Assembly (NCBI RefSeq): GCF_036409475.1
Contig: NZ_JAYRCK010000001.1
Span: 62,001-126,000, forward strand
From: Scandinavium sp036409475
GTDB lineage: Bacteria > Pseudomonadota > Gammaproteobacteria > Enterobacterales > Enterobacteriaceae
Direction of reading: 5' to 3'
Length of the DNA stretch: 64,000 nucleotides
The translations under genes were made by a program, and so were the position numbers. How positions within the stretch are numbered: the first letter of the stretch is position 1; the number at the start of each line of letters is the position of its first letter. The notes beneath the pieces are model-generated. The model was not told the origin of the DNA. It saw only the letters and a list, made by a program, of their open reading frames with translations, and did no database searches. Positions 1-8,939 of this stretch are shown here, piece by piece.

Positions 1-1404
1 GAAGCGGCTGGTGATGTCGTCCAGTGAGCCTTCCATCGCATCTTCGCCTACCGCCACCGTCGCGGTGTCGTAATCCGGCAGCAGGATGTCCTGCGGGCGA
101 AGTTCATAGCCTTCCAGCTGAGTCAGCGCGCGATACACCGCATTTTTTAACTGACGGACGTTGCCCGGCCAGCCATAGCGCGTCAGCACGGCATTCAGGT
201 CAGAAGCCAGTTTTGGCCGAGCGATGCCCTGCTCATCTGCGAACCGCGCCACGAACAGCTCGGTCAGCGGCATGATGTCTTGTGGACGATCGCGCAGCGG
301 CGGCAGGTTCAGCGTCAGGACGTTAAGGCGATAATAGAGATCTTCGCGGAACAGGCCTTTTTGCACCAGCTCCACCAGGTTTTTCTGGGTAGCGCAGATA
401 ACCCGCACATCGACGTGGATCTCATGATCTTCCCCCACGCGACGGAAGGTGCCATCGTTGAGGAAACGCAGCAGTTTGACCTGCATACGCGGCGACATCT
501 CGCCAATTTCATCCAGCAGCACAGAGCCGCCATTGGCCTGCTCGAAGAAGCCTTTTTTGCCTTCCGGCGCGTGACCAAACAGCTCACTTTCTACCGCGTC
601 TTCCGGAATCGAAGCACAGTTCAGCGCCAGATACGGTTTTTGCGCACGCGGGCTAGCCAGATGGCAGGCATTCGCCAGTAAGTCTTTCCCGGTCCCCGTA
701 TCGCCGATAATCAGCAGCGGCGCACTGAGCAATGCCAGTTTGCGAGCCTGCTCGACAACGTGACGCATTTTCGGGCTGGCCGCGATTATCTGGCTGAACG
801 CACTGACGTCCTGGCTGGTCATGTTCTGCAACTGACGGCCCATACGCAGGGTCGAACGCAGCATCACGACCGCGCCCATCAGCACGCGCGTGGCGTTTTC
901 GCCTTCCAGAGTCACAGGGGTGATTTCCAGCAGGAAGTTCTGGCCGTTGATCACCACATGCTCGGCATGAGATTCCACTGGTGAACCTTCCAGCCAACGC
1001 AGGAAGTTAAAACCGTTAATCAATTGACCGGCGTTATGATTACGCAGTTTATCCTGCGATTGCCCAAACAGCTGGCAGCTGGCCGGGTTCGCCAACTCCA
1101 CCTTGCTTTTGGTGTCCAGCGAAAGCACAGGTTCAGGCATCGCTTCAAGTAATGCACTGAGTGCCAGGTGTTCACGCTCGGAAGGCATCCACGGCACAGT
1201 ACGCACGTCCGTCACGCCAGAGATACGGCGGATCTCCGCCATCAACGTGCTGAAACTAATAAAATCCAGCTCCGCAAAATTGAGGTAAATTCGGCCGATG
1301 GGGTCGATGTCGATACCGCGTAAGTCAATGCCCCGCAGCACCAGCAAATCAAGCAACTCACGTGTCAGACCAAGCCGGTCTTCACAAAACACTTCAAGAC
1401 GCAT
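1..1404 (-). CDS. tyrR: TyrR, aromatic amino acid regulator (3' end outside window)
   Basis: TyrR represses or activates genes for aromatic amino acid synthesis and transport, using Tyr, Phe or Trp as cofactor. The gene starts at ATG 1404, and its N-terminus MRLEVFCEDRLGLTRELLDL is the typical TyrR ACT domain. 468 codons lie in the window. The E. coli protein has 513 residues, so only the C-terminal helix-turn-helix part is cut off. The central AAA+ domain is seen around 460-740, with GFFEQANGG and VLLDEIGEM on the minus strand. Where sigma-54 activators have GAFTGA, this protein reads GHAPEGKKG, as known for TyrR, which works with sigma-70. A dyad resembling a TyrR box lies upstream at 1474-1491. 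Confidence 0.97.
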   Translation of the reverse strand, partial: MRLEVFCEDRLGLTRELLDLLVLRGIDLRGIDIDPIGRIYLNFAELDFISFSTLMAEIRRISGVTDVRTVPWMPSEREHLALSALLEAMPEPVLSLDTKSKVELANPASCQLFGQSQDKLRNHNAGQLINGFNFLRWLEGSPVESHAEHVVINGQNFLLEITPVTLEGENATRVLMGAVVMLRSTLRMGRQLQNMTSQDVSAFSQIIAASPKMRHVVEQARKLALLSAPLLIIGDTGTGKDLLANACHLASPRAQKPYLALNCASIPEDAVESELFGHAPEGKKGFFEQANGGSVLLDEIGEMSPRMQVKLLRFLNDGTFRRVGEDHEIHVDVRVICATQKNLVELVQKGLFREDLYYRLNVLTLNLPPLRDRPQDIMPLTELFVARFADEQGIARPKLASDLNAVLTRYGWPGNVRQLKNAVYRALTQLEGYELRPQDILLPDYDTATVAVGEDAMEGSLDDITSRF

Positions 1405-1473
1405 GGGAAAAGTAACCCTCATAGCCAATAACAGCGGAATGATAAGACAGTTCGCAGCTTCGAGGAAGATGGC

Positions 1474-1491
1474 TGTCAACAATTATTGACA
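1474..1491. promoter_or_regulatory. Candidate TyrR box upstream of tyrR
   Basis: The sequence is TGTCAA-N6-TTGACA, a perfect 6-bp dyad. It matches the layout of the TyrR box consensus TGTAAA-N6-TTTACA with one change per arm. On the minus strand its distal arm also reads TTGACA, a perfect -35 hexamer facing tyrR, which would suit autorepression. A good -10 at 17 bp was not found, so the promoter part is uncertain. Confidence 0.45.
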
Positions 1492-1564
1492 GTATGGCGG
1501 GAAATCAGGCACTTTGCCGTAAACTTGCGCTTATAGAGCACAAAGCGAAAAGAAGATGGGGCTG

Positions 1565-1590
1565 AAAACCTGCGGCGGTAACACCGCAGG
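1565..1590 (-). terminator. Terminator after the hyb-hupE operon
   Basis: On the minus strand, 7-bp arms CCTGCGG/CCGCAGG with an 8-nt loop are followed by TTTTC. It lies 14 nt after the hupE stop codon, so it fits as the Rho-independent end of the hydrogenase operon. Confidence 0.8.
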
Positions 1591-1603
1591 CCAGAATATG
1601 CGA

Positions 1604-2194
1604 TTAAATCAGCCCAGCGAGCAGGCCAATGCCGGTAAGCGAAGCACAACCACCGAGCACTTGTGCCCAACGTTGCTGCATTGAAGACTGGATAATCAGC
1701 CAGCCGATGCCCAACCCGGCCAAATGCAGCCCGGCTGTTGCGAGAACCATACCCGAAAGCGCAGCAGCAGAATGAGAAAGCTCCGCACCGTGCGCCAGGC
1801 CGTGGAAAATGGCGAATGCACCAATGACTAACGCCCCCGTCACCGCAGGCAGTTTCAACTGCAATGCCACCATTGCCCCAAGACCAAGCAGCGAGGCCGC
1901 GACAATAAATTCCGTGCCGCTTAACGTCACACCCACCATGCCTGCTAACGCACCTGCAAGCAGCAGCCCCGCAAAGGCCAATGGCGCAAGCCACCACTGG
2001 CGAGTGTTCATGGCGCTCCAGATACCCACCAGCAGCATGACGATCAAGTGATCCGCCCCTGTCAGCGGGTGAAGAAACCCCTCGGCAAAACTTAAGGTGT
2101 GATGCGTGCCGCCGTCATGCCCGACATGGGCCAGGGCTAGCGCCGGAAAGAGCGTGAAAACAGAAACAACAGCAGCCTTACTGATAAAACGCAT
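1604..2194 (-). CDS. hupE: HupE/UreJ-family nickel permease
   Basis: This is a 196-residue membrane protein of the HupE/UreJ family, which moves nickel (sometimes cobalt) for hydrogenase or urease assembly. The start at ATG 2194 (MRFISKAAVVSVF) follows a GGGGAA ribosome site, and the N-terminus is a cleavable signal ending near ALAHVGHDGG. The histidine-rich HVGHDGGTHH stretch right after it is the expected metal-binding motif. About six hydrophobic segments follow, with a further HGLAHGAE histidine motif in the middle. It is the last gene before the operon terminator and lies 59 nt after hybG, so it probably supplies nickel to hydrogenase 2. The E. coli hyb operon has no such gene. Confidence 0.88.
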   Translation of the reverse strand: MRFISKAAVVSVFTLFPALALAHVGHDGGTHHTLSFAEGFLHPLTGADHLIVMLLVGIWSAMNTRQWWLAPLAFAGLLLAGALAGMVGVTLSGTEFIVAASLLGLGAMVALQLKLPAVTGALVIGAFAIFHGLAHGAELSHSAAALSGMVLATAGLHLAGLGIGWLIIQSSMQQRWAQVLGGCASLTGIGLLAGLI

Positions 2195-2253
2195 AGTTAA
2201 TTCCCCAATGTATAAAAATCCTTGCGACCCAAAAGCGATATCACACAACCAGC

Positions 2254-2529
2254 TCAGGGTGTCAGATCGCTTTCTTCTGACCGGCGACTCTGTGATATCC
2301 CTTGCATCTGTTTTAGCGCCGCCAGCGTATCCAGCGCCTCCTGTTCATCCAGCAGACTCATGGCAAAGCCGACATGCACCAGCACCCATCGTCCGATTAG
2401 AGACTGAACCTCCCCCTCACAAACCAGAGAGACATTTATTTTTACCGTCACACCTGACACATCAGCGCTCGCCAGATGGTGGCAGTCTGCACCGACGGCG
2501 GTAATTTTAGCGGGTACGCCAAGACACAT
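2254..2529 (-). CDS. hybG: HybG, HypC-family hydrogenase maturation chaperone
   Basis: HybG is the hydrogenase-2 member of the HypC family. It helps load the Fe(CN)2CO group and docks on the large-subunit precursor. The N-terminus MCLGVPAKI has the family's essential Cys2. The body is a small beta-barrel, and the C-terminus is polar. The 91 residues compare with 82 in E. coli; the extra length is a polar tail (SRRSEESDLTP). It follows hybF with a 21-nt gap, matching the E. coli order hybF-hybG. Confidence 0.95.
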   Translation of the reverse strand: MCLGVPAKITAVGADCHHLASADVSGVTVKINVSLVCEGEVQSLIGRWVLVHVGFAMSLLDEQEALDTLAALKQMQGISQSRRSEESDLTP

Positions 2530-2550
2530 GAAAGTTCCTCCCGGCTGTGG

Positions 2551-2895
2551 TCATGATTCAATTTCCAGTTGTTTGATACGCAGCGTATCACCCTTTTCGA
2601 GGCGAAGTTTGTACCCGCCACAGCGAGGACAAGGGCTGGCGTGCTGCATGACTGTCACGCTGATACAGCAGTCCCAACACCACGCCTGCGCGGGTAAAAA
2701 ACTCAGTTGTAACTCACTGCCTTCGGCAACCGTACCCTTCGTCGCGCTGGCATAACTGAAACGCAACGCCTGCTCTTCAACGCAGGCCAGCGCTCCCACT
2801 TCCAGCCATACGCTTGTCACTTTCCTTGCCCCATGCGCCCTTGCCTGCTGCTCAATCTGATCAACCATGCTAAGGCAAAGGCTGAGTTCATGCAT
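2551..2895 (-). CDS. hybF: HybF, HypA-family nickel insertion protein
   Basis: HybF is a HypA paralogue that brings nickel to the hydrogenase-2 large subunit together with HypB. The start MHELSLCLSM (2895) gives the universal nickel-binding His2; a longer reading to 2913 has no support. The zinc site is visible as CWDC and CPRCGG in the C-terminal half. It is 114 residues long (113 in E. coli). The start overlaps the end of hybE by 8 nt, which suggests translational coupling. Confidence 0.96.
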   Translation of the reverse strand: MHELSLCLSMVDQIEQQARAHGARKVTSVWLEVGALACVEEQALRFSYASATKGTVAEGSELQLSFLPAQAWCWDCCISVTVMQHASPCPRCGGYKLRLEKGDTLRIKQLEIES

Positions 2896-3373
2896 GGCCT
2901 GCTCCTCTGCCAAAGAGTGCCCTGCGTGAAGGATTCACAGGCTCCGTGGTGTTTCGAACAGGCAGCGCAAGCGCCATTTGTACGGTTTGTTCTGCCGCGG
3001 TGATCAGTTGCGACGCCGTTAAATGCCTTTCCAGCGGCGACATCAGCGAGCAAGCCAGATACTGACCGATGCCTTCCATTTCGCCCACCATAAAACGCAC
3101 ATTGCCACAAGGCAGGCTGAGCGCGAGCTTTTGGCCGATGGCGCGTTTTTCCCAGTGTTGATCTGGCCCCGGTAACACCAGCAGGCTCAGCATCCAGGGG
3201 GTTAGCATGCCGCCCAGCCATTGATGCTCATAGAGTTTAAACTTGCACGCTTTCACCGGGATCTGAGGCTGATAAAACGGCAATGCCCACATTGTGGTAT
3301 CAGCGATGCTTTGGAATGCCGCTTCCAACAGGTTGGACGGATCGACAGTAAAGCCGTTAACGCCCTCCGGCAT
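2888..3373 (-). CDS. hybE: HybE, hydrogenase-2 specific chaperone
   Basis: HybE is a proofreading chaperone that keeps immature hydrogenase-2 subunits from Tat export until cofactors are in place. Residues such as LTPWMLS, PGPDQ and CSLMSPL match the E. coli protein. ATG 3373 is preferred, with GAGG upstream, and gives 161 residues (162 in E. coli). The frame is open upstream to a TTG at 3385. It overlaps hybD by 17 nt. Confidence 0.95.
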   Translation of the reverse strand: MPEGVNGFTVDPSNLLEAAFQSIADTTMWALPFYQPQIPVKACKFKLYEHQWLGGMLTPWMLSLLVLPGPDQHWEKRAIGQKLALSLPCGNVRFMVGEMEGIGQYLACSLMSPLERHLTASQLITAAEQTVQMALALPVRNTTEPVNPSRRALFGRGAGHA

Positions 3374-3857
3374 AGGCCACCTCAACAGGGATCGCCATCA
3401 CCCCACTTTTCTGCAACGCAGCGATAATCTGCTGTAAAGCAGGTTCTAAGGCTGCGCTCACCACAGGCGTTAACGCAATCCCCGGCTCCAGCGACTGAGG
3501 CACTACGCCAACTAACGTGAGACGAACCGGGAACTCTCCTGTCAGACGCAGCGCCATTAAGACGTCTGCCAGTCCGAGCTGATGAGGCGAAACTTTTTGG
3601 CTGAACATCGCCGGGATCTCGTCATCGTGCAACACCGCGACGGTACCTGGCGGCGCACCGGTGATTATCGCGTCAGCCACAATCAGATGGTCGCGTTTGG
3701 ACATCACATCCAGCAGATCCATCCCTGAGGTTCCGCCATCCAGTACCTCGACGTGCGGCGGCAGCAGATAACGCTGCTCCAGCGCCTCCACAATACGCAC
3801 ACCTACGGCTTCATCACCCAGCAGTAAATTGCCAATCCCTAAGACCAAAATCCGCAT
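3357..3857 (-). CDS. hybD: HybD, hydrogenase-2 maturation endopeptidase
   Basis: HybD is the peptidase that removes the C-terminal extension of HybC once nickel is inserted. The protein has 166 residues (164 in E. coli), and its N-terminus is MRILVLGIGNLLLGDE. The three residues that bind nickel in this family are present as Glu16, Asp62 and His92. Its ATG shares bases with the hybC stop codon (TGATG), so the protease is made together with its substrate. Confidence 0.97.
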   Translation of the reverse strand: MRILVLGIGNLLLGDEAVGVRIVEALEQRYLLPPHVEVLDGGTSGMDLLDVMSKRDHLIVADAIITGAPPGTVAVLHDDEIPAMFSQKVSPHQLGLADVLMALRLTGEFPVRLTLVGVVPQSLEPGIALTPVVSAALEPALQQIIAALQKSGVMAIPVEVAYAGGR

Positions 3858-5551
3858 CAGAGCACCTTTACACGCGTGACTTCGCTGCCCGTCGCATCCA
3901 CGATATGCACCGCGCAGGACATGCAGGGATCGAAGGAGTGAATGGTTCTGACCACCTCAAGCGGTTTTTCCGGATCGCTCACCGGTGTGCCAACCAGCGA
4001 ACGCTCATACGGGCCAGGTTCATCGTTGAAGTTACGCGGCCCGGCATTCCAGGTTGAAGGCACCACCGCCTGATAATTGGCGATTTTTCCGTCCTTGATA
4101 ACCACCCAATGGGAGAGCGATCCGCGCGGTGCTTCGATAAAACCCACGCCACGAATTTCACCCGTGAGCGGAATGACGGGCGGGTTAAAGGTCTGGAGAT
4201 CGCCTTTGCCAATATTGTCGACCAGCGCCTGCCACTGCTGGCTCAGGGTCTGATGAAGCACACAGGCATGCACGGTGCGCCCGGCGACTCTTCCCAGCGT
4301 GGAGTGCAATTGTTCTGGTTTCAGGGCCGTGCCGGTCAGCGTTTTAAACAGGCCGGTAAAACGGGTAAAGATTTGTTGAGTGGGCTTATGTTCGGCATTC
4401 AGGCTGCACAACAGCCAGGCCAGCGGCCCCATCTCCACCGTTTTGCCGTAGAAGGTCGGCGCTTTCACCCAAGAGTACTTACCGTCTTCCTGCCAGCCGG
4501 TGTAGTTTGGCCGGGTGAGCCCTTCCCACGGCGCGAGCGGTTTATCGTCCTGGTACCAGGCGTGCTTGCCGCTCTCTTCAATGCCCCGATGCAAATAAGC
4601 ATCCTGTTGGGTGAGAATACTGCGAAAGACGCCATTCTCCAGAAAACCACCCGGCAGCAGATACGTTTCGCTTTTGCTGTCGACAGGCAGCTCCGGCACA
4701 CAAAGATAGCAATCAGCCCCTTTGCCCATTTCCAGCCATTGAGGATAATGCGCAGCAATAATGGCGGTATCGACCAGATAGACCTGTTCAACAAAATCAC
4801 CGAGCCGGTCGATAAAGCTTTTCAGATACATCAGTCGCTCAAGGTTGAGCACGCCTGGCGCATCCAGATTAATGGGGTTAGCCACCCCGCCAACGGCCAG
4901 ATTTTGAATGTGTGGCGTTTTGCCGCCCAACAGCGCCACGATGCGATTAGCATCGCGCTGGCATTCCAGCGCCTGTAAATAGTGGGCGACAGCAATCAGG
5001 TTAACTTCAGGTGGCAGAGTCATCGCAGGATGTCCCCAGTAGCCATTAGCAAAAATCCCTAATTGCCCGCTGTCGACCAGAGCCTTAATTTTGTTCTGCA
5101 CCGCCTGAAATTCAGTGGCGCTGTTTAATGGCCACTCAGAAACGCCCTTCAGCAGGTCTGCCGCTTTCTGCGGGTCCGCTTTTAATGCCGAAGTGACATC
5201 CACCCAGTCCAGCGCGGAAAGCTGGTAGAAATGGACTATATGATCGTGGATGCTGTGCGCGGCGGCAATAATATTGCGGATGTACTGAGCGTTGACGGGC
5301 ACTTCCATGCCCAATGCGTTTTCCACAGCACGCACCGAGGCCAGCGCGTGAATGGTGGTACAAACACCACAAATTCGCTGAACTATCATCCACGCATCAC
5401 GCGGATCATTCCCTTTAACGATCTCTTCCATGCCGCGCCACATCGTGCCTGAAGACCAGGCCTTCACAACTTTGCCTTGCTCAATTTCACAGTCGATGCG
5501 CAGATGCCCTTCAATACGCGTAACAGGATCAATGGTGATGCGTTGACTCAT
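3857..5551 (-). CDS. hybC: HybC, hydrogenase-2 large [NiFe] subunit
   Basis: HybC is the catalytic subunit of the periplasm-facing uptake hydrogenase 2. Both cysteine pairs that hold the Ni-Fe centre are present: RICGVC near the N-terminus and DPCMSCAVH near the C-terminus. The residues after that last His (VDATGSEVTRVKVL) are the extension removed by HybD. The start MSQRITIDPVTRIEGHLR at 5551 gives 564 residues (567 in E. coli); upstream codons to 5692 lie inside hybB. The protein has no signal peptide and is exported with HybO through Tat. It overlaps hybB by 23 nt. Confidence 0.98.
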   Translation of the reverse strand: MSQRITIDPVTRIEGHLRIDCEIEQGKVVKAWSSGTMWRGMEEIVKGNDPRDAWMIVQRICGVCTTIHALASVRAVENALGMEVPVNAQYIRNIIAAAHSIHDHIVHFYQLSALDWVDVTSALKADPQKAADLLKGVSEWPLNSATEFQAVQNKIKALVDSGQLGIFANGYWGHPAMTLPPEVNLIAVAHYLQALECQRDANRIVALLGGKTPHIQNLAVGGVANPINLDAPGVLNLERLMYLKSFIDRLGDFVEQVYLVDTAIIAAHYPQWLEMGKGADCYLCVPELPVDSKSETYLLPGGFLENGVFRSILTQQDAYLHRGIEESGKHAWYQDDKPLAPWEGLTRPNYTGWQEDGKYSWVKAPTFYGKTVEMGPLAWLLCSLNAEHKPTQQIFTRFTGLFKTLTGTALKPEQLHSTLGRVAGRTVHACVLHQTLSQQWQALVDNIGKGDLQTFNPPVIPLTGEIRGVGFIEAPRGSLSHWVVIKDGKIANYQAVVPSTWNAGPRNFNDEPGPYERSLVGTPVSDPEKPLEVVRTIHSFDPCMSCAVHIVDATGSEVTRVKVL

Positions 5552-6713
5552 GGACTCCCCCTGAGTGAATAGTTTGTTGCTCAGGCAGAACCGGTAACAG
5601 TCTGACGAGCAGGATGTACGCGCACACTTCGATAGCGACAAAGCCAATCGAGATAAGCAGTTCGCTGGCGGTCGGGAAATAGCCGTAACCATTGCCTGGG
5701 TTATACGCCAACAGCGCGTAATTCAACCGCCAGAAGGCGGCGCCGCAGACCATACTGAGCGCCCCAAGAAACAGTAAGCGAGGATCCTGACGGTGGCGTT
5801 TCCAACGGAAAATCACCAGTGGAAACAGCATCAGTACGATTTCACTCCAGAAAGAGAGCGCAAAACGGTCGACGTGCCAGAGATAGTCTGTTTTATGCCG
5901 AACGATAAGTTCGCCAAAACGCAGCACGATGAACAACAGCAGGAAGAATTCCGTCAGATACGTCAGGCGGGTGAACAACGGCGTTTCATTCGCCCCTCGC
6001 CCTCGTAATCCGGCTTGCACCAGCGATCCTTCGAAGATGACGATGGAGAAGCCCAAAATGGCCGCAGTCAGTAAGGAAAAGAGCGGCAGCATTTCATAGC
6101 TTTGCCACAGTGGGTGCACTTTGTAGCCAGCAGCAATCATCAGCGATCCCATTGAAGACTGATGCATTGATGGCAGTAACGCGCCAAAGGCGATAATCAG
6201 AAACATCGCTTTGTTCAGCCAGCGGAGCGGACGCTTCCAGCCCAGCCTTTCAAGCAGCGCTGGCGCAAACTCCAGCGTCACGACGCCGATGTAAATCGTC
6301 ATGCAAACGGCGGTTTCGAACAGCACCGAGTTGGTATTGAAGTGACCGGGAATATAAAAATAAGGCAGATTCCAGTAACGCCCGACATCAATCGTTATTG
6401 AGAGGCCGCCGAGCGTATAGCCAAACAGACTCGCCAGCAACGCCGGACGGACTAACGGGTGATATTCACCGCGGTTAAACACATACACCGCCCAGGCCAG
6501 CGCCCAACCGCCACAGGCCAGCCCTGTACCGACGAGGAGATCGAAGGCAATCCAAATCCCCCACGGATAACCGCCGTTCAAATCTGAAACATTGCCAAGG
6601 CCGAAGACCAGGCGCTTGAGGATAAGCAGCAGGCACAGCACCACCAACGGTGCCAGCAGCATAACCGGCCAGCTCACCAGCCGTCCGCCAAGCGGTTTAA
6701 CGTTATGCGTCAT
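5529..6713 (-). CDS. hybB: HybB, hydrogenase-2 membrane subunit
   Basis: HybB is an NrfD/PsrC-type integral membrane protein linking hydrogenase 2 to the quinone pool. It has about ten hydrophobic segments and the conserved NGGYPWGIWIAFD and SITIDVGRYWNLPYFY stretches. ATG 6713 (MTHNVKPLGGR) matches the family start and gives 394 residues. The frame extends to 6791 but that part is in hybA. Its C-terminus ends in a His-rich tail. It overlaps hybA and hybC at either end. Confidence 0.97.
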   Translation of the reverse strand: MTHNVKPLGGRLVSWPVMLLAPLVVLCLLLILKRLVFGLGNVSDLNGGYPWGIWIAFDLLVGTGLACGGWALAWAVYVFNRGEYHPLVRPALLASLFGYTLGGLSITIDVGRYWNLPYFYIPGHFNTNSVLFETAVCMTIYIGVVTLEFAPALLERLGWKRPLRWLNKAMFLIIAFGALLPSMHQSSMGSLMIAAGYKVHPLWQSYEMLPLFSLLTAAILGFSIVIFEGSLVQAGLRGRGANETPLFTRLTYLTEFFLLLFIVLRFGELIVRHKTDYLWHVDRFALSFWSEIVLMLFPLVIFRWKRHRQDPRLLFLGALSMVCGAAFWRLNYALLAYNPGNGYGYFPTASELLISIGFVAIEVCAYILLVRLLPVLPEQQTIHSGGVHESTHHH

Positions 6714-7710
6714 CCTGATCCCCTTTATCCTTCTGCTGCTCTTTGCGCTGATTGCGCTGTACCAGGAAGGTGATCCCGGCCAGAGCCGCAAACGGCAACA
6801 CCATCCCTTTGTACAGTGAGTGCTGAACGTGCTCTGAACGCGCGCCCGTTGCTAGTTCCGCCAGCGGCGGCAGGCCGAGGTTAACGAAAGGCACGCCAGC
6901 AAGGACTAACACCTGTGTGCCACCGCCCTCTTTTTCGCCGTACAGATGCGGCTGATAGTGCGCAACAGGATGTTCATAGGTGTCGTTGGACTGTAACGTC
7001 TGGCGGGGATAGCGGTAATTCTCCCCGGCTTTCGCGTTAAGTCGCTGTCGGGCTTCAGCCAGCAGCGCTTCACGAGTGCCAAAAATCACCGCGCCGGTAG
7101 GACAAACCTCCACACAGCCCGGCAGCAGCTCGTTATCCAAACGCTCCACGCCCTTCTGGTTACAGAGTTCACATTTATGAATTTTGCCGAAGGGGTTGTC
7201 ATAGTCGTACTTCGGCACGTTGAAGGGGCAGCCCACCATGCAGTAACGGCAGCCTGTGCAGACGTCGGGGTTGTAATGGACGATGCCCGTTTTGGTATCT
7301 TTTTGCATCGCCTGCACCGGGCAAACTGAGACACAGTTTGGGTCCACGCAGTGCATGCACTGTTTTTTGACGTAGGCGTAACCGTCCGTGAGCTGGTCTT
7401 TGTGCTCACCTTTGCCACTGCGCCACACCTGAATAATGTTGTTGGTGTAAGGACTCAGCTTGGCATTATTCGACCACGTGGGTTCCGTTCCGGCGTAAGA
7501 GTAGGTTTCGCCATGGGGAGCATCAGTATGATTGACGCGCTGACACTCGCTAACGCAGGCCTGGCAACCTACGCATAACGTTGAGTCGTAAAGCATCCCC
7601 AATGCGCCCGGGACAGGCGGTTTGTTTTCTGCTGCGGCGGAAACGGGTGGCGCGACAGTCGACAACAGCGCCCCGGTTGAGGCCAGCTTTAAAAAATGGC
7701 GTCTGTTCAC
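6703..7710 (-). CDS. hybA: HybA, hydrogenase-2 iron-sulfur subunit
   Basis: HybA is a 335-residue periplasmic ferredoxin-type protein that passes electrons from HybO to HybB. A Tat signal (NRRHFLKLAS) opens the protein. Cysteine groups for four [4Fe-4S] clusters follow: CVGCQACVSEC, CMHCVDPNCVSVC, CTGCRYCMVGC and CELCNQ. One C-terminal membrane helix (MVLPFAALAGITFLV) is followed by a charged tail. It starts 3 nt after hybO and overlaps hybB by 11 nt. Confidence 0.97.
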   Translation of the reverse strand: MNRRHFLKLASTGALLSTVAPPVSAAAENKPPVPGALGMLYDSTLCVGCQACVSECQRVNHTDAPHGETYSYAGTEPTWSNNAKLSPYTNNIIQVWRSGKGEHKDQLTDGYAYVKKQCMHCVDPNCVSVCPVQAMQKDTKTGIVHYNPDVCTGCRYCMVGCPFNVPKYDYDNPFGKIHKCELCNQKGVERLDNELLPGCVEVCPTGAVIFGTREALLAEARQRLNAKAGENYRYPRQTLQSNDTYEHPVAHYQPHLYGEKEGGGTQVLVLAGVPFVNLGLPPLAELATGARSEHVQHSLYKGMVLPFAALAGITFLVQRNQRKEQQKDKGDQDDA

Positions 7711-7713
7711 GGT

Positions 7714-8829
7714 TTACTCTCCCGCCGGCGGATCCTGGCGATCCTTACGCTGGCGTCCAAGTTCTTTCACCGTCATAAGACTGACGCCCGCGACAAGTCC
7801 TACCACGCCGCCCAGCAGGCCGACAGCGCTCAGGCTGACCTGCCCGCCTTCCGGCTGAGTCACCTCCGGTTTCACGCTCGGCGGCGTAGGGTTTTCAACG
7901 TTCGCCAGTTGCGCAATCCCTTTGCTGAACCCCACCCCTTTTTCATTACAGCCGTAACAAGGATGACCAATGCCTACCGGCCAGATGCCACCGCCGATAT
8001 CACAAAACTCAAGCGTAGAGCAGTTGCCGTAGGTTTCCGGCCCTTTACAGCCCAGGTGATAGAGGCACCAGCCCTGACGGTGGCCTTCGTCGCCAAACTG
8101 TTTAGCGAAACGTCCGGCGTCAAAATGCGGACGGCGTTCGCAGTTTTCGTGGATCAGGCGTTCATAGGCAAATTTGGGGCGATTTTTGCTGTCGAGCGCC
8201 GGAGGACGCTGATAGGTGATGAGGTGCGCGACGGTAGCCAGAAAGTTATGGGGATTGGGCGGACAGCCGGGAATGTTGATCACCGTTTTTCCGGGCAAAA
8301 CGTCCTGCAGACTTACAGCGCCAGTGGGGTTTACCCCGCTGGCTGCCACCCCGCCCCACGCCGCGCAGGAACCAATGGCAATGATGGCTGCGGCATGTTC
8401 CGCCACTTCACGAATATGCTCGACGATCGGCTTTCCTGCCACCATGCAGTAAATACCGCCATCCTTCAGCGGAATCGAGCCATCCACCACCAACACATAG
8501 CGCCCTTTATAGCGCTCCGTTGCCCGAAGTTTGTTCTCCTCGGCCTGATGACCAAACGCCGCGGAGAGCACTTCATGGTATTCCAGTGAAATCACATTCA
8601 GCAGCAGGTTTTCGATTGTCGGGTGCGTGGCTCGTAGCAAGGATTCTGTACAGCCAGTGCACTCCTGAGCGCCAATCCAGATAACCGGTGGGCGCTCTGG
8701 CGAGGTCACGGCGGTGGCTATTTCCGCCATCGCCTGCTGGCTCAATCCCAGGGTTGCCGTTAATGCCGCGCAAAGCTTCATAAAGTCGCGACGATTTATT
8801 CCGTTCGAAAAAAACTGCTTATTCTCCAT
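7714..8829 (-). CDS. hybO: HybO, hydrogenase-2 small subunit
   Basis: HybO is the electron-transfer small subunit with three FeS clusters. The Tat motif NRRDFMK lies at the N-terminus, the proximal-cluster motif QECTGCTES follows, and CYGCNEKG lies further on. A C-terminal helix (GLLGGVVGLVAGVSL) anchors the dimer. ATG 8829 (MENKQFF) gives 371 residues (372 in E. coli); ATG 8841 in frame is the alternative. It is the first gene of the operon, with an FNR-type box about 90 nt upstream. Confidence 0.97.
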   Translation of the reverse strand: MENKQFFSNGINRRDFMKLCAALTATLGLSQQAMAEIATAVTSPERPPVIWIGAQECTGCTESLLRATHPTIENLLLNVISLEYHEVLSAAFGHQAEENKLRATERYKGRYVLVVDGSIPLKDGGIYCMVAGKPIVEHIREVAEHAAAIIAIGSCAAWGGVAASGVNPTGAVSLQDVLPGKTVINIPGCPPNPHNFLATVAHLITYQRPPALDSKNRPKFAYERLIHENCERRPHFDAGRFAKQFGDEGHRQGWCLYHLGCKGPETYGNCSTLEFCDIGGGIWPVGIGHPCYGCNEKGVGFSKGIAQLANVENPTPPSVKPEVTQPEGGQVSLSAVGLLGGVVGLVAGVSLMTVKELGRQRKDRQDPPAGE

Positions 8830-8907
8830 TGCCCATCTCATCCTTTTTATATTTTAGAAAACTTGCGCTGGACACATTAACGGCCTTCAATTAGCAATAA
8901 TCTCCCC

Positions 8908-8939
8908 CGTGATTAATTGATGAGCATCAATTAATCACG
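8908..8939. promoter_or_regulatory. FNR-type box inside a 14-bp inverted repeat upstream of hybO
   Basis: Positions 8917-8930 read TTGAT-GAGC-ATCAA, an exact match to the FNR consensus TTGAT-N4-ATCAA. The dyad extends to 14-bp arms (8908-8921 and 8926-8939). Imperfect outer arms add CTCCCC/GGGGAG further out. Hydrogenase 2 is known to be made anaerobically, which fits an FNR target. The hairpin could also act in RNA, but no T-run follows on either strand. Confidence 0.75.

Noticed and set aside
4109..4978. 289-codon plus-strand open frame opposite hybC
   Set aside because: It lies fully antisense to the well-conserved hybC, has no ribosome site and no recognisable motifs; such frames are common in GC-rich coding DNA.
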